From the NCBI GenBank assembly GCA_029058705.1, contig JAIDXA010000240.1:1-17289 (forward strand): a stretch of DNA of 17,289 bases. The letters run 5' to 3'. Positions 1 to 7,278 of the stretch are shown here, in pieces. Under the pieces are notes generated by a model that saw nothing but the letters and a program-made list of their open reading frames with translations, did not search any database and was not told the origin of the DNA. This DNA comes from Paramuribaculum sp. (GTDB lineage: Bacteria; Bacteroidota; Bacteroidia; Bacteroidales; Muribaculaceae). The translations under genes were made by a program, and so were the position numbers. Numbering within the stretch: position 1 is the stretch's first letter; the number at the start of each line of letters is the position of its first letter.

Positions 1-2
1 CC

Positions 3-158
3 CACTGGGGCCTCGCCGGATGCTGGGCAAGCATGGCGGCGTCTGACTTCATTGCCTTCGTAATCGCTGTGGTCACCGCTGCAATCATCCTCCGGCGCGA
101 AACCCGGCGTTTTTCAACCAAAACAGAAAATAAATCAGGGGAAACAAACGTTAAATAG
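3..158 (+). CDS. C-terminal end of a membrane transporter, probably MATE family (partial)
   Basis: An open frame enters from the left edge and stops at TAG 156-158, giving about 51 residues. It reads as one hydrophobic helix (around FIAFVIAVVTAAIILRR) followed by a basic, polar tail rich in Lys, Thr and Asn. A final transmembrane helix with a short cytoplasmic tail, preceded by a Gly/Trp/Ser-rich turn, resembles the end of MATE-type multidrug/Na+ antiporters. Only the last helix is visible, so the family call is tentative; another polytopic transporter is possible. The FAD oxidoreductase starts 2 nt after the stop, which suggests one transcript. Confidence 0.5.
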   Translation, partial: HWGLAGCWASMAASDFIAFVIAVVTAAIILRRETRRFSTKTENKSGETNVK

Positions 159-160
159 GC

Positions 161-1726
161 ATGATCGAAGAAATCAACCTGCGGGTCGATCCCGCAACCG
201 CCGCCAGCACGCTCCGGCTCACGGCCGAAGCCAGCACACGTCTGTCCATTGACGCAAACCGCATCCGCGATCTGCGCATCACACGCCGTTCGATCGACGC
301 CCGCCAGCGCAACGTAATGGTTCAGCTGACCCTGCGCGTCTTCATAGACGAAGACGCCCCGCTGCTGACATACACGCCTGTCGACTACAGTCCGGTTGAA
401 TCCGACGCTCATGCCGCGGTCATAGTCGGAGCCGGCCCCGCAGGTCTTTTCGCCGCCCTCCAGCTGATCGAAGAGGGCATCAGGCCGATTGTTCTCGAAC
501 GCGGCAAAGATGTTGATTCGCGACGTCTCGACCTGGCCCGCATTGCCCGTGAAAACATCGTTGATCCTGATTCCAACTATTGTTTCGGCGAGGGCGGAGC
601 CGGTGCATACTCCGACGGAAAGCTCTACACACGGAGCAAAAAACGCGGCCCCGTCGACAAAGTCCTCCAGATTTTTCATCAGCACGGAGCTCAGGACGCC
701 ATTCTGATAGACGCTCATCCCCACATCGGGTCCGACCGTCTGCCGGAAGTCATCAAATCGATCCGCAAAACAATCGAACGCTGCGGCGGACAGGTCCATT
801 TCGGAGAAAAAGTCACTTCAATCCTGACTGACAGACAACAGGCTACCGGAGTTTCAACCGCCTCCGGAAAAACATTCAGCGGCCCGGTCATTCTCGCAAC
901 CGGCCATTCGGCTCGTGACGTGTATTCAATGCTCGCAGACCAGAATGTCGATCTCGAGCCCAAAGGGATAGCCGTCGGTGTGCGGCTCGAACACCCCCAG
1001 CAGGTAATTGACCGCGTACGCTACCACTCCCCTGCCGGACGCGGAAAATATCTTCCCGCCGCGGAATACACCATGCTCACCCGCGTCGACGGAAGAGCCG
1101 TCTATTCGTTCTGCATGTGTCCCGGAGGTGTCATCGTTCCTGCGGCCTCTGCTCCGGGCGAATTGGTTGTCAACGGCATGTCATCGTCAGGGCGCTGTGG
1201 CCGGTGGGCCAATTCCGGAATGGTTGTCGAGGTAGTGCCCGACGACGTCGAAGGCAACGATCCACTGAAAATGATGCACTATCAGCAGCGCATCGAACAA
1301 CAGTTTTACGCCGACGGCGGCGGGCGTTCCCAATCCGCTCCCGCACAGCGCATGACCGACTTCGTTGCCGGCCGGCCGTCGAAAACCCTGCCGGACACCT
1401 CCTACGCGCCTGGAATCCACGCGGCACGCATCGACCGACTGCTGCCGGAACCGATCTCGCGACGTCTCCAGAAAGCATTTCAGGAATTCGGACGCAAGAA
1501 CCGCGGATTCCTCACCCACGAAGCGACACTGATCGGCGACGAAACACGCACTTCGGCCCCAGTCCGCATACCGCGCAACGATCTGACAATGACCTACATA
1601 AACCTCGACGGACTGTATCCTTGCGGCGAAGGGGCCGGCTATGCGGGCGGCATTGTATCCGCCGCAATCGACGGAATACGTTCAGCCATGGCCGTGTCAA
1701 CGCGGCTGCATGAGACTCATGAATGA
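161..1726 (+). CDS. FAD-dependent oxidoreductase, COG2509 type
   Basis: The 521-residue protein has an N-terminal domain of about 80 residues, then a Rossmann dinucleotide fold with GAGPAG at residues 90-95 ending in the acidic VLERG strand (111-115). The stretch CFGEGGAGAYSDGKL (141-155) and the C-terminal FAD-contacting GEGAGYAGGI near residue 490 are hallmarks of the uncharacterised FAD-dependent dehydrogenases of COG2509. Length and motifs are complete and no transmembrane segment is seen, so it should be a soluble cytoplasmic flavoprotein. The substrate is unknown for the family. The ATG lies 2 nt after the stop of the transporter fragment. The 3' end overlaps the convergent metal ABC ATPase gene by 10 nt. 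Confidence 0.9.
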   Translation: MIEEINLRVDPATAASTLRLTAEASTRLSIDANRIRDLRITRRSIDARQRNVMVQLTLRVFIDEDAPLLTYTPVDYSPVESDAHAAVIVGAGPAGLFAALQLIEEGIRPIVLERGKDVDSRRLDLARIARENIVDPDSNYCFGEGGAGAYSDGKLYTRSKKRGPVDKVLQIFHQHGAQDAILIDAHPHIGSDRLPEVIKSIRKTIERCGGQVHFGEKVTSILTDRQQATGVSTASGKTFSGPVILATGHSARDVYSMLADQNVDLEPKGIAVGVRLEHPQQVIDRVRYHSPAGRGKYLPAAEYTMLTRVDGRAVYSFCMCPGGVIVPAASAPGELVVNGMSSSGRCGRWANSGMVVEVVPDDVEGNDPLKMMHYQQRIEQQFYADGGGRSQSAPAQRMTDFVAGRPSKTLPDTSYAPGIHAARIDRLLPEPISRRLQKAFQEFGRKNRGFLTHEATLIGDETRTSAPVRIPRNDLTMTYINLDGLYPCGEGAGYAGGIVSAAIDGIRSAMAVSTRLHETHE

Positions 1727-2421
1727 CTGTCACAGCAGTCATAATGAAGGAAATGGCTGCCGGAATGGCACTCTTCGATTGTCCGGTCAACGATCAGATG
1801 ACGGTTTGCCATTGACGCAATTGTCGTCATGTCATGCGACACAAGAATTATCGTTGTCGTCTTCGACAGATTCTCCACTATTTCGTAGATCCGCCGCTCA
1901 AAACGTCGGTCGACATAACTCAAAGGCTCGTCGAGAACAAGAACAGCCGGCCGACTGATAATCGCACGCGCCATCAGTGCGCGCTGCAACTGCCCTCCCG
2001 ACAGACTTCCGATACCCGCATCGGCCTTGTCGGCCAGACCGACCATATCCACCATCTCCCCGACAAGCCGGCGGCGATCGGTTCGCGACAAACGGGATTT
2101 TTCAGAAATACCGAGTTCGACCACCTCGCTGACCGATATCGGAAACCGCGCGTCAATCATGTTTTTCTGAGGCAGATAACCGATTGACAGCCGGTCGGCC
2201 GGATGTCCGTCATCATCGAAATAGCAGACGGTTCCGGCTGTCGGTTTCAGCAGTCTCAGCATTATTCTCAGCAGGGTTGTCTTTCCGCCGCCGTTCGGTC
2301 CGGTGATCGCAATAAAATCGCCACGTCCGACACTCAGACTGACGTCGGATAATATCTGTTTTTTTTCACGGATCATACTCACGCCCGAAAGCGTTATGAC
2401 AGGGTTATGTTCTGATTTCAT
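1717..2421 (-). CDS. Metal (zinc/manganese-type) ABC transporter ATP-binding protein
   Basis: This is a 234-residue ABC ATPase. It has Walker A GPNGGGKTT (41-49), Q-loop YLPQKN near 82-87, signature LSGGQ (140-144), Walker B VLVLDEP (160-166) and switch His196 in SHD. It would energise import at the cytoplasmic face of the inner membrane. Its ATG overlaps the stop of the upstream metal-binding lipoprotein gene by 4 nt (ATGA), so the two are translationally coupled, and ZnuC-like function follows from that partner. The C-terminal 17 residues (218-234) hold three Cys and four His, unusual for the core fold and potentially metal-binding. No permease gene follows; the next gene is convergent. Zn versus Mn or Fe cannot be decided from sequence alone. 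Confidence 0.9.
   Translation of the reverse strand: MKSEHNPVITLSGVSMIREKKQILSDVSLSVGRGDFIAITGPNGGGKTTLLRIMLRLLKPTAGTVCYFDDDGHPADRLSIGYLPQKNMIDARFPISVSEVVELGISEKSRLSRTDRRRLVGEMVDMVGLADKADAGIGSLSGGQLQRALMARAIISRPAVLVLDEPLSYVDRRFERRIYEIVENLSKTTTIILVSHDMTTIASMANRHLIVDRTIEECHSGSHFLHYDCCDSHS
1718..1746. terminator. Candidate bidirectional hairpin in the tail-to-tail overlap
   Basis: ATGACTG (1723-1729) and CAGTCAT (1736-1742) form a 7-bp stem around the loop TCACAG. CAT (1718-1720) and ATG (1744-1746) can extend it across a small internal loop. It sits where the two convergent genes end, and the plus-strand TGA lies inside the stem. Neither side has a good T-run, so termination activity is uncertain; it could be a 3'-end stabilising structure or chance. 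Confidence 0.3.
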
Positions 2422-3332
2422 TCTCTGACTGTTTGACGAGACGTGGAAGATGATATTATTTCAGCAATTCTGAGCAGTTCCGCCTGCATGTCATAGGCAA
2501 GGGTGTTGACCGTAACGCTCCGCACACCGGCCTCGTCGGCAACAGCACGTGAACGCCCCGCATCAAAATCAGGCTGGACAAGAAAAACCGATGCCCCCTC
2601 TTTACGGGCAACATCGATATTGTTTCTGAATTCAGTGACAGACATCTCTTTGTTATCCATCCCCATGGCAAGCTGCTCCAGCCCGTTTTCAGCAGCGAAA
2701 TAGCTGAGCGAAGGATGCCAGACCATAAACGCCATGCCGCGGCAGTCGGACAGAATTGCCGAAATTCGCGCACGGCAACTGTCGAGCGACAGCTCAAGAG
2801 CCTTATAGTTGGCCCGATAGACAGCCGAATCGGCCGGATCAAGTTCGATCATCGCCTTAAGCATGTTGGCCGCCATCCGACGCGCGTTTTCAACAGATGT
2901 CCAGACGTGGGGGTCAACCGCATCTTCATGATCATGACCGCCATGGATGTCATCATGTTCATCGGAATGGTTGCAATGAGTGTGGGTCCCATGAAGATGA
3001 TCGAGCCCACGGCCTGTGTCGAAAAGAGTCACTCCGGCCTGGCCTCGGCCGATAAGCCCGCGTTCGAAATCAAGAGTTCCGACAATAAAATAGGCCCGGC
3101 TGTCATATAGATTCCGCAATGACGCAACCGAAGGATCAAAATTCTCCGGATCCTCACCGCGGTCAAGAAGAGTCGTGACCGTCCACTTCGGACCGGCAAT
3201 CCGCTCGAGCAGATAGCGCTGCGGCTCAATGCTGACAACCAGCCTGTTGTCGGCATTTACAGACCGGCCACACCCAACGGCGCACAATCCTGCGACGACG
3301 ACTGACATCAGATTCCTGATAACGTTTAGCAT
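2418..3332 (-). CDS. Zinc-type ABC transporter solute-binding lipoprotein (ZnuA-like)
   Basis: The protein has 304 residues if it starts at ATG 3332. It has a hydrophobic signal peptide ending at a lipobox-like AVGC (Cys21), indicating a lipoprotein in the periplasm. Cluster A-I features follow: PENFDP near residue 62, a His-rich acidic loop at about 112-135, DPHVW with His142, and WHPSL with His206. In classical ZnuA the first motif is usually PHxxEP; here Glu63 replaces that His. The frame stays open back to 3536, but a minus-strand promoter (-7 box at 3342-3349) lies downstream of those alternative starts and only 9 nt before ATG 3332, which decides the start. The His-rich loop favours zinc. 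The stop overlaps the ATPase start by 4 nt. No permease is present nearby. Confidence 0.88.
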   Translation of the reverse strand: MLNVIRNLMSVVVAGLCAVGCGRSVNADNRLVVSIEPQRYLLERIAGPKWTVTTLLDRGEDPENFDPSVASLRNLYDSRAYFIVGTLDFERGLIGRGQAGVTLFDTGRGLDHLHGTHTHCNHSDEHDDIHGGHDHEDAVDPHVWTSVENARRMAANMLKAMIELDPADSAVYRANYKALELSLDSCRARISAILSDCRGMAFMVWHPSLSYFAAENGLEQLAMGMDNKEMSVTEFRNNIDVARKEGASVFLVQPDFDAGRSRAVADEAGVRSVTVNTLAYDMQAELLRIAEIISSSTSRQTVRE

Positions 3333-3341
3333 AATTAACAG

Positions 3342-3375
3342 CAAATTTACGAAAATCGGCGCTGTTTTCATCAAA
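3342..3375 (-). promoter_or_regulatory. Promoter of the metal-binding protein gene
   Basis: Read on the minus strand, TAAATTTG (complement of 3342-3349) matches the Bacteroidota -7 consensus TAnnTTTG exactly. TTTG (complement of 3372-3375) lies 22 nt upstream as the -33 box. Transcription would begin only a few bases before ATG 3332, giving a leaderless or nearly leaderless mRNA. No convincing Zur or Fur palindrome was found. Confidence 0.65.
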
Positions 3376-3381
3376 AAAACG

Positions 3382-3389
3382 TAATTTTG
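3382..3389 (+). promoter_or_regulatory. -7 promoter box of the outer-membrane protein operon
   Basis: TAATTTTG fits TAnnTTTG exactly and lies 6 nt before ATG 3396, so the transcript should have almost no 5' leader. A clear TTTG at -33 is missing. The box and its flank (CGTAATTTTG) are a 9-of-10 inverted copy of the opposing -7 region (CGTAAATTTG on the minus strand). Confidence 0.5.
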
Positions 3390-3395
3390 TAAACT

Positions 3396-4283
3396 ATGGT
3401 GAATCTCGCGACTCGACTTGTTATTTTTCTGCTGGCAATATCCGTTTCCGGGTCGGCTGCATATGCGCAACAGGAAACACCCGATGTATTGCCGGAAAGT
3501 CCCGCGCGACACGACTCCATCCCCTCCTACATGCAACCGGCCGAAACCGTAGCGAATCCCGATTCAATGGTTTCCGTCAATACTCCTCTGCCGCCCGGCT
3601 ACGTTGCCTCAATCGAATCAACGCTTGCCCTGCCCTCGGTTCTTGCTCCTCAGCAACAGACATTCCGGCCGTCGGCAACTTTTTTTCCGGGAGTGGCTGC
3701 CTTCCGTCTATGGAACGGAGGTGTCATCGCCGTCTCCGGTGCGACCGGCTCAATGCCGGGACTGATGGGAATCGAGCAGGGGCGCGTGTCATTCATTCAG
3801 TCTTTCGGGAATCTGACCGCCACAGTCTATGCCTCCGCTGCCCACTACGGATATTTCCGCGGTCTCCAGACCGCATATGGATTCGGCGGCAAACTGAACT
3901 ACCGGTTCAACGACCGTTGGTCTCTGACACTGTTCGGATCATACACGACTGCACTCTCGCCTCTTACACCCGCAATGGCCGGTTACATGGCAGCTCCTAA
4001 TTTCGGAGGATATGTGAGTTACGAGATTTCCGACCACTGGGGCATAAACGTAGGTGCGCAGGCAACCCGATCGCTCGTGACAAACCGCTGGGAAGCCCAG
4101 CCTATCGTAGAACCATACTACAAGATAAACAGAAACGCGGCTATAGGAGTGGATGTTGGAGGCATTCTCTACAATATGATCCGCAGCAACGCCGAAAGCC
4201 GCGGCAACTACAGGCCGAACCCCACAATCGGGCCTCCAGTAGGCGGGCCACCTCCGGTGGCGCCCCGTCCAGACAAATATTGA
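3396..4283 (+). CDS. Putative outer-membrane beta-barrel protein, function unknown
   Basis: This 295-residue protein has a type I signal peptide (1-24, predicted cleavage AYA|QQ). A polar, Pro/Ser-rich linker follows, then from about residue 85 alternating aromatic and Gly-rich strands (for example TAYGFGGKLNYRF and SLTLFGSYTTALS) typical of a small outer-membrane barrel. The C-terminus is a Pro-rich tail of about 25 residues ending in Tyr. I do not recognise a named family; it resembles conserved hypothetical exported proteins of Bacteroidales. It heads a five-gene plus-strand operon and is followed after 19 nt by an M16 peptidase gene. The start is supported by the -7 box just upstream and by the signal peptide beginning at this Met. 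Confidence 0.75.
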   Translation: MVNLATRLVIFLLAISVSGSAAYAQQETPDVLPESPARHDSIPSYMQPAETVANPDSMVSVNTPLPPGYVASIESTLALPSVLAPQQQTFRPSATFFPGVAAFRLWNGGVIAVSGATGSMPGLMGIEQGRVSFIQSFGNLTATVYASAAHYGYFRGLQTAYGFGGKLNYRFNDRWSLTLFGSYTTALSPLTPAMAGYMAAPNFGGYVSYEISDHWGINVGAQATRSLVTNRWEAQPIVEPYYKINRNAAIGVDVGGILYNMIRSNAESRGNYRPNPTIGPPVGGPPPVAPRPDKY

Positions 4284-4302
4284 AACATACAACCCGACTG
4301 AA

Positions 4303-5535
4303 ATGACCCATTCATCACCCGATATAAAAATTTTCAATCTTCCGGACGGACTACGCCTGGTCCATCGCCATGAAGCGACCGAAACCGAATATTTCGGCGC
4401 GGCCATAAATGCCGGCAGCCGCGACGACCCACCCGGCCACGAAGGGCTTGCCCATTTTGTTGAACACGTCCTGTTCAAAGGAACTGAACGACGCAAATCA
4501 TGGCACATAATCAACCGTATGGAATCGTGTGGAGGCGAACTCAACGCCTACACGACAAAGGAAACGACTGTCGTCTACACCATATACCCATCCGGCAACT
4601 TCATGCGTGCCGCCGATCTACTGGGCGACCTTCTCTGCCACTCCGTGTTTCCGGAAAAGGAACTCAACCGCGAACGTGAGGTTGTCGGAGATGAAATCAG
4701 CCAATATCGCGACATTCCCTCCGAAGCCGTTTTTGATGACTTCGAAGACATTATCTTCAAGGGATCAGGTCTCGGCCACAATATTCTCGGAAACCGCGAA
4801 ACGCTCACCAGTTTCGACACATCCACCTGCCGTAGATATGTCAAAGAAAACTTCACCCGTCGACGAATGGTGCTTTTCTATGCAGGTCCGCTTCGGCCTG
4901 AAAAAGTTTGCCGCGCCGCCGAGCGATTCTTCTTCGATCTGCCCGAGGGCACTACCTCCCTTGCCCGCACGCCTCCCCCTCCGGTCAGTCCGTTCGACTC
5001 AACCGTCAATCTGTCAAACCATCAGGCAAACACACTGACCGGAGCAAGAATCCCATCAATGTATTCCGACATGCGATGGAGCTTCTTCATGCTCTCGAAC
5101 ATCATCGGTGGCCCCGGCATGAACTCGCTTCTCAACGTTGAACTGCGCGAACGCCGCGGACTTGTCTATGCCGTCGACTCGACAACAGCCATGCTGACCG
5201 ACTCGGGGCTCATGACTATCTACTTCGGGTGTGATCATTCAGACACATCCCGATGCCGCCGGTTGATAACACGTGTTCTCCACCGACTGGCCGACAACAC
5301 GATGACCGACCGATTCATGAATGCCGCCCGTCGGCAATATCTCGGTCAACTGACCCTATCTTCCGACGTGCGCGACAATGCGGTAATGTCAATGGCCCGC
5401 GCCGTGCTTTATTACGGCTCAGTGCTCAAACACGATGAAGTCGCAGCACGAATCCGTGACATATCCGCCCAATCGCTCCGCGACGCCGCCGGGTCGTTTC
5501 TCGACAGCGGACTCTCCGCCCTGACACTGACATGA
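4303..5535 (+). CDS. M16 family zinc metallopeptidase (insulinase-like)
   Basis: The 410-residue protein carries the inverted zinc motif HxxEH as HFVEH: His51 and His55 bind zinc and Glu54 is the catalytic base. The third ligand Glu131 lies exactly 76 residues after His55, as in mitochondrial processing peptidase. The C-terminal M16 lobe has ELRERRGLVYAV near residue 280, containing the Arg/Tyr pair of active subunits. The length fits the single-chain M16B type (about 400-430). No signal peptide is evident, so it probably acts in the cytoplasm. The substrate is unknown. It lies 19 nt after the outer-membrane protein gene and 34 nt before dusB in the same operon. Confidence 0.92.
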   Translation: MTHSSPDIKIFNLPDGLRLVHRHEATETEYFGAAINAGSRDDPPGHEGLAHFVEHVLFKGTERRKSWHIINRMESCGGELNAYTTKETTVVYTIYPSGNFMRAADLLGDLLCHSVFPEKELNREREVVGDEISQYRDIPSEAVFDDFEDIIFKGSGLGHNILGNRETLTSFDTSTCRRYVKENFTRRRMVLFYAGPLRPEKVCRAAERFFFDLPEGTTSLARTPPPPVSPFDSTVNLSNHQANTLTGARIPSMYSDMRWSFFMLSNIIGGPGMNSLLNVELRERRGLVYAVDSTTAMLTDSGLMTIYFGCDHSDTSRCRRLITRVLHRLADNTMTDRFMNAARRQYLGQLTLSSDVRDNAVMSMARAVLYYGSVLKHDEVAARIRDISAQSLRDAAGSFLDSGLSALTLT

Positions 5536-5569
5536 CAATCCTGACAATCATCCCAACTCTGACTATAAA

Positions 5570-6571
5570 ATGAAAATTGACAATATCGACTTAGGAAACC
5601 GCCCGGTCATGCTTGCTCCGATGGAAGACGTGACCGATCTGTCGTTCCGTCTTATCTGCAAAGAACAAGGGGCCGATATGGTTTACACCGAATTCGTTTC
5701 GGCCGACGCCCTCATCCGCAACATTGCCGCAACCACCCGCAAACTCAACATAAGTCCCGGCGAACGCCCCACAGCCATACAGATCTACGGACGCGAACCC
5801 GACACTATGGCCGAAGCCGCACGTATCGTAGCAGAAGCCGGACCCGACATCATCGACATAAACTTCGGATGTCCGGTCAAAAAAGTTGCCGGAAAAGGAG
5901 CCGGTGCCGGACTCCTCCGCGACATCCCGAAAATGCTCGAGATAACCCGAGCCGTTGTCAATGCCGTAGATCTTCCCGTTACAGCGAAAACACGTCTGGG
6001 ATGGGATCATGAAAACAAAATTATCGTAGAGCTCGCCGAACAGCTCCAGGACTGCGGAATCAAAGCCCTGACTGTGCATGGCCGCACCCGGTCACAAATG
6101 TACACCGGTTCGGCCGACTGGGAAATGATCGCACGCGTAAAAAACAACCCCCGCCTGACGATTCCGCTCATAGGCAACGGCGACATTTCGACTCCCGCTC
6201 AGGTAGCAGAAGCTTTTGACCGCTACGGGGTCGACGGCGTAATGGTCGGGCGAGCTTCAATCGGCGCCCCATGGATATTCCGCCAGATGAAAGCAATGGC
6301 CCGGACCGGACAGCTGACATCCGAACTGTCTGTCGCAGATAAATTCGGATTGCTCAGACGGCAGATACGTGAAAGCATCGAACGCATCGACGACTACAGA
6401 GGAATCCTCCACATACGCCGCCACCTCGCCGCATCTCCCCTCTTCAAAGGCATTCCCCACTTCCGCGAAACCAGAATCGAGATGCTGAGGGCCGACACTC
6501 CCGAAAAACTCGATGCGGTCCTGACCCACATTGAAAACGATATAATTCCCAACACAAAAAGTCTCTTATGA
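5570..6571 (+). CDS. dusB: tRNA-dihydrouridine synthase DusB
   Basis: The 333-residue FMN-dependent TIM-barrel enzyme reduces uridine to dihydrouridine in the tRNA D-loop region using NADPH. Visible motifs are LAPMEDVTD at the N-terminus, NFGCPVKKV with catalytic Cys101, TAKTRLGWD, the GRTRSQMYTG strand, and the FMN-phosphate segments GNGDI and VMVGRA. The C-terminal helical tRNA-binding domain is present and the length is normal. It could be another Dus paralogue, but the GCPVKKV-GKGAGAGLL context is typical of DusB. The leader is A-rich (ACTATAAA before ATG). Its stop overlaps the start of the GIN-domain gene by 4 nt (ATGA), which couples a tRNA-modification enzyme to envelope genes. Confidence 0.93.
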   Translation: MKIDNIDLGNRPVMLAPMEDVTDLSFRLICKEQGADMVYTEFVSADALIRNIAATTRKLNISPGERPTAIQIYGREPDTMAEAARIVAEAGPDIIDINFGCPVKKVAGKGAGAGLLRDIPKMLEITRAVVNAVDLPVTAKTRLGWDHENKIIVELAEQLQDCGIKALTVHGRTRSQMYTGSADWEMIARVKNNPRLTIPLIGNGDISTPAQVAEAFDRYGVDGVMVGRASIGAPWIFRQMKAMARTGQLTSELSVADKFGLLRRQIRESIERIDDYRGILHIRRHLAASPLFKGIPHFRETRIEMLRADTPEKLDAVLTHIENDIIPNTKSLL

Positions 6572-7278
6572 AACAATCCGTATTCATCATCATATTTCTA
6601 AGCATCGCGTCAATATGCTGTGCCCAGAAAACAAGTCACTACAAACTTCATTTTTCAGAATTCAACGAGCTCAAAGTCTCTGACGGGATCAACGTTGACT
6701 ATTACTGCGACCCCCAACGCGCCGGAACGGTCGAATTCGATGCCGACGAATCAGTCGCCTCGGCCATTATATTCACACCCGGCAAAGGAAAACTGAAAGT
6801 CAGCCTTGCAAGCCGTGACTCGGCCTACCGCAACCTTCCGACGGTAAAAGTCTATTCTTCGTTCTTGTCTTCGGTCAGAAACGAAGGAGACTCGACCGTA
6901 AGAGTGCTGTCGCCCGCACCCGGCCCGGAGCTTAAGGCTCGCCTTATCGGAAACGGACGTCTCGTTGTCAGGGACTGCAAAGCCGTCCGCACAAATCTTG
7001 AAATCATTTCCGGCAAAGGAACAATAATGGCGACCGGAACTACCACAACAGCGAAAATGATCATTGCCGGAGCCGGCGACATCCAGGCCGACGATCTTAT
7101 GGCGGAAGACGTTTCAGCCGACATCGCCGGAACCGGGACAATCGCCTGCTATGCGACCAAGAAACTCTCGGTCGGAGGACTCGGCAGCGGTAAAATCAAC
7201 TATCGCGGCAAGCCTGAAATAAAAACTAAATTCCTCTCGAAAGTCAAAGTCTACGCAATCGACTCCAACGCCGACTGA
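6568..7278 (+). CDS. Exported GIN-domain (DUF2807) protein
   Basis: The 236-residue protein has a signal peptide (1-19, cleavage CCA|Q). The mature part looks like the putative auto-transporter adhesin head GIN domain (PF10988): an early FNELKVSDGINVDYY strand, then right-handed beta-helix-like repeats of short strands separated by G/D/N turns (GNGRLVVRDC, GAGDIQADDL, GTGTIACYAT, GLGSGKINYRG). Such proteins are common in Bacteroidota, are exported to periplasm or surface, and lack a defined activity. It is translationally coupled to dusB (ATGA) and shares one base with the flippase start (TGATG). No anchor or sorting domain is visible. Confidence 0.82.
   Translation: MKQSVFIIIFLSIASICCAQKTSHYKLHFSEFNELKVSDGINVDYYCDPQRAGTVEFDADESVASAIIFTPGKGKLKVSLASRDSAYRNLPTVKVYSSFLSSVRNEGDSTVRVLSPAPGPELKARLIGNGRLVVRDCKAVRTNLEIISGKGTIMATGTTTTAKMIIAGAGDIQADDLMAEDVSADIAGTGTIACYATKKLSVGGLGSGKINYRGKPEIKTKFLSKVKVYAIDSNAD

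Noticed and set aside
3333..3395. A Zur or Fur operator
   Set aside because: The only inverted repeat found is made of the two -7 boxes themselves; no recognisable metalloregulator consensus is present.
3333..3536. Extended N-terminus for the metal-binding lipoprotein, from TTG 3536 or ATG 3371
   Set aside because: Both starts lie upstream of the exact -7 box at 3342-3349 and would run across the divergent promoter. ATG 3332 gives a normal lipoprotein signal.
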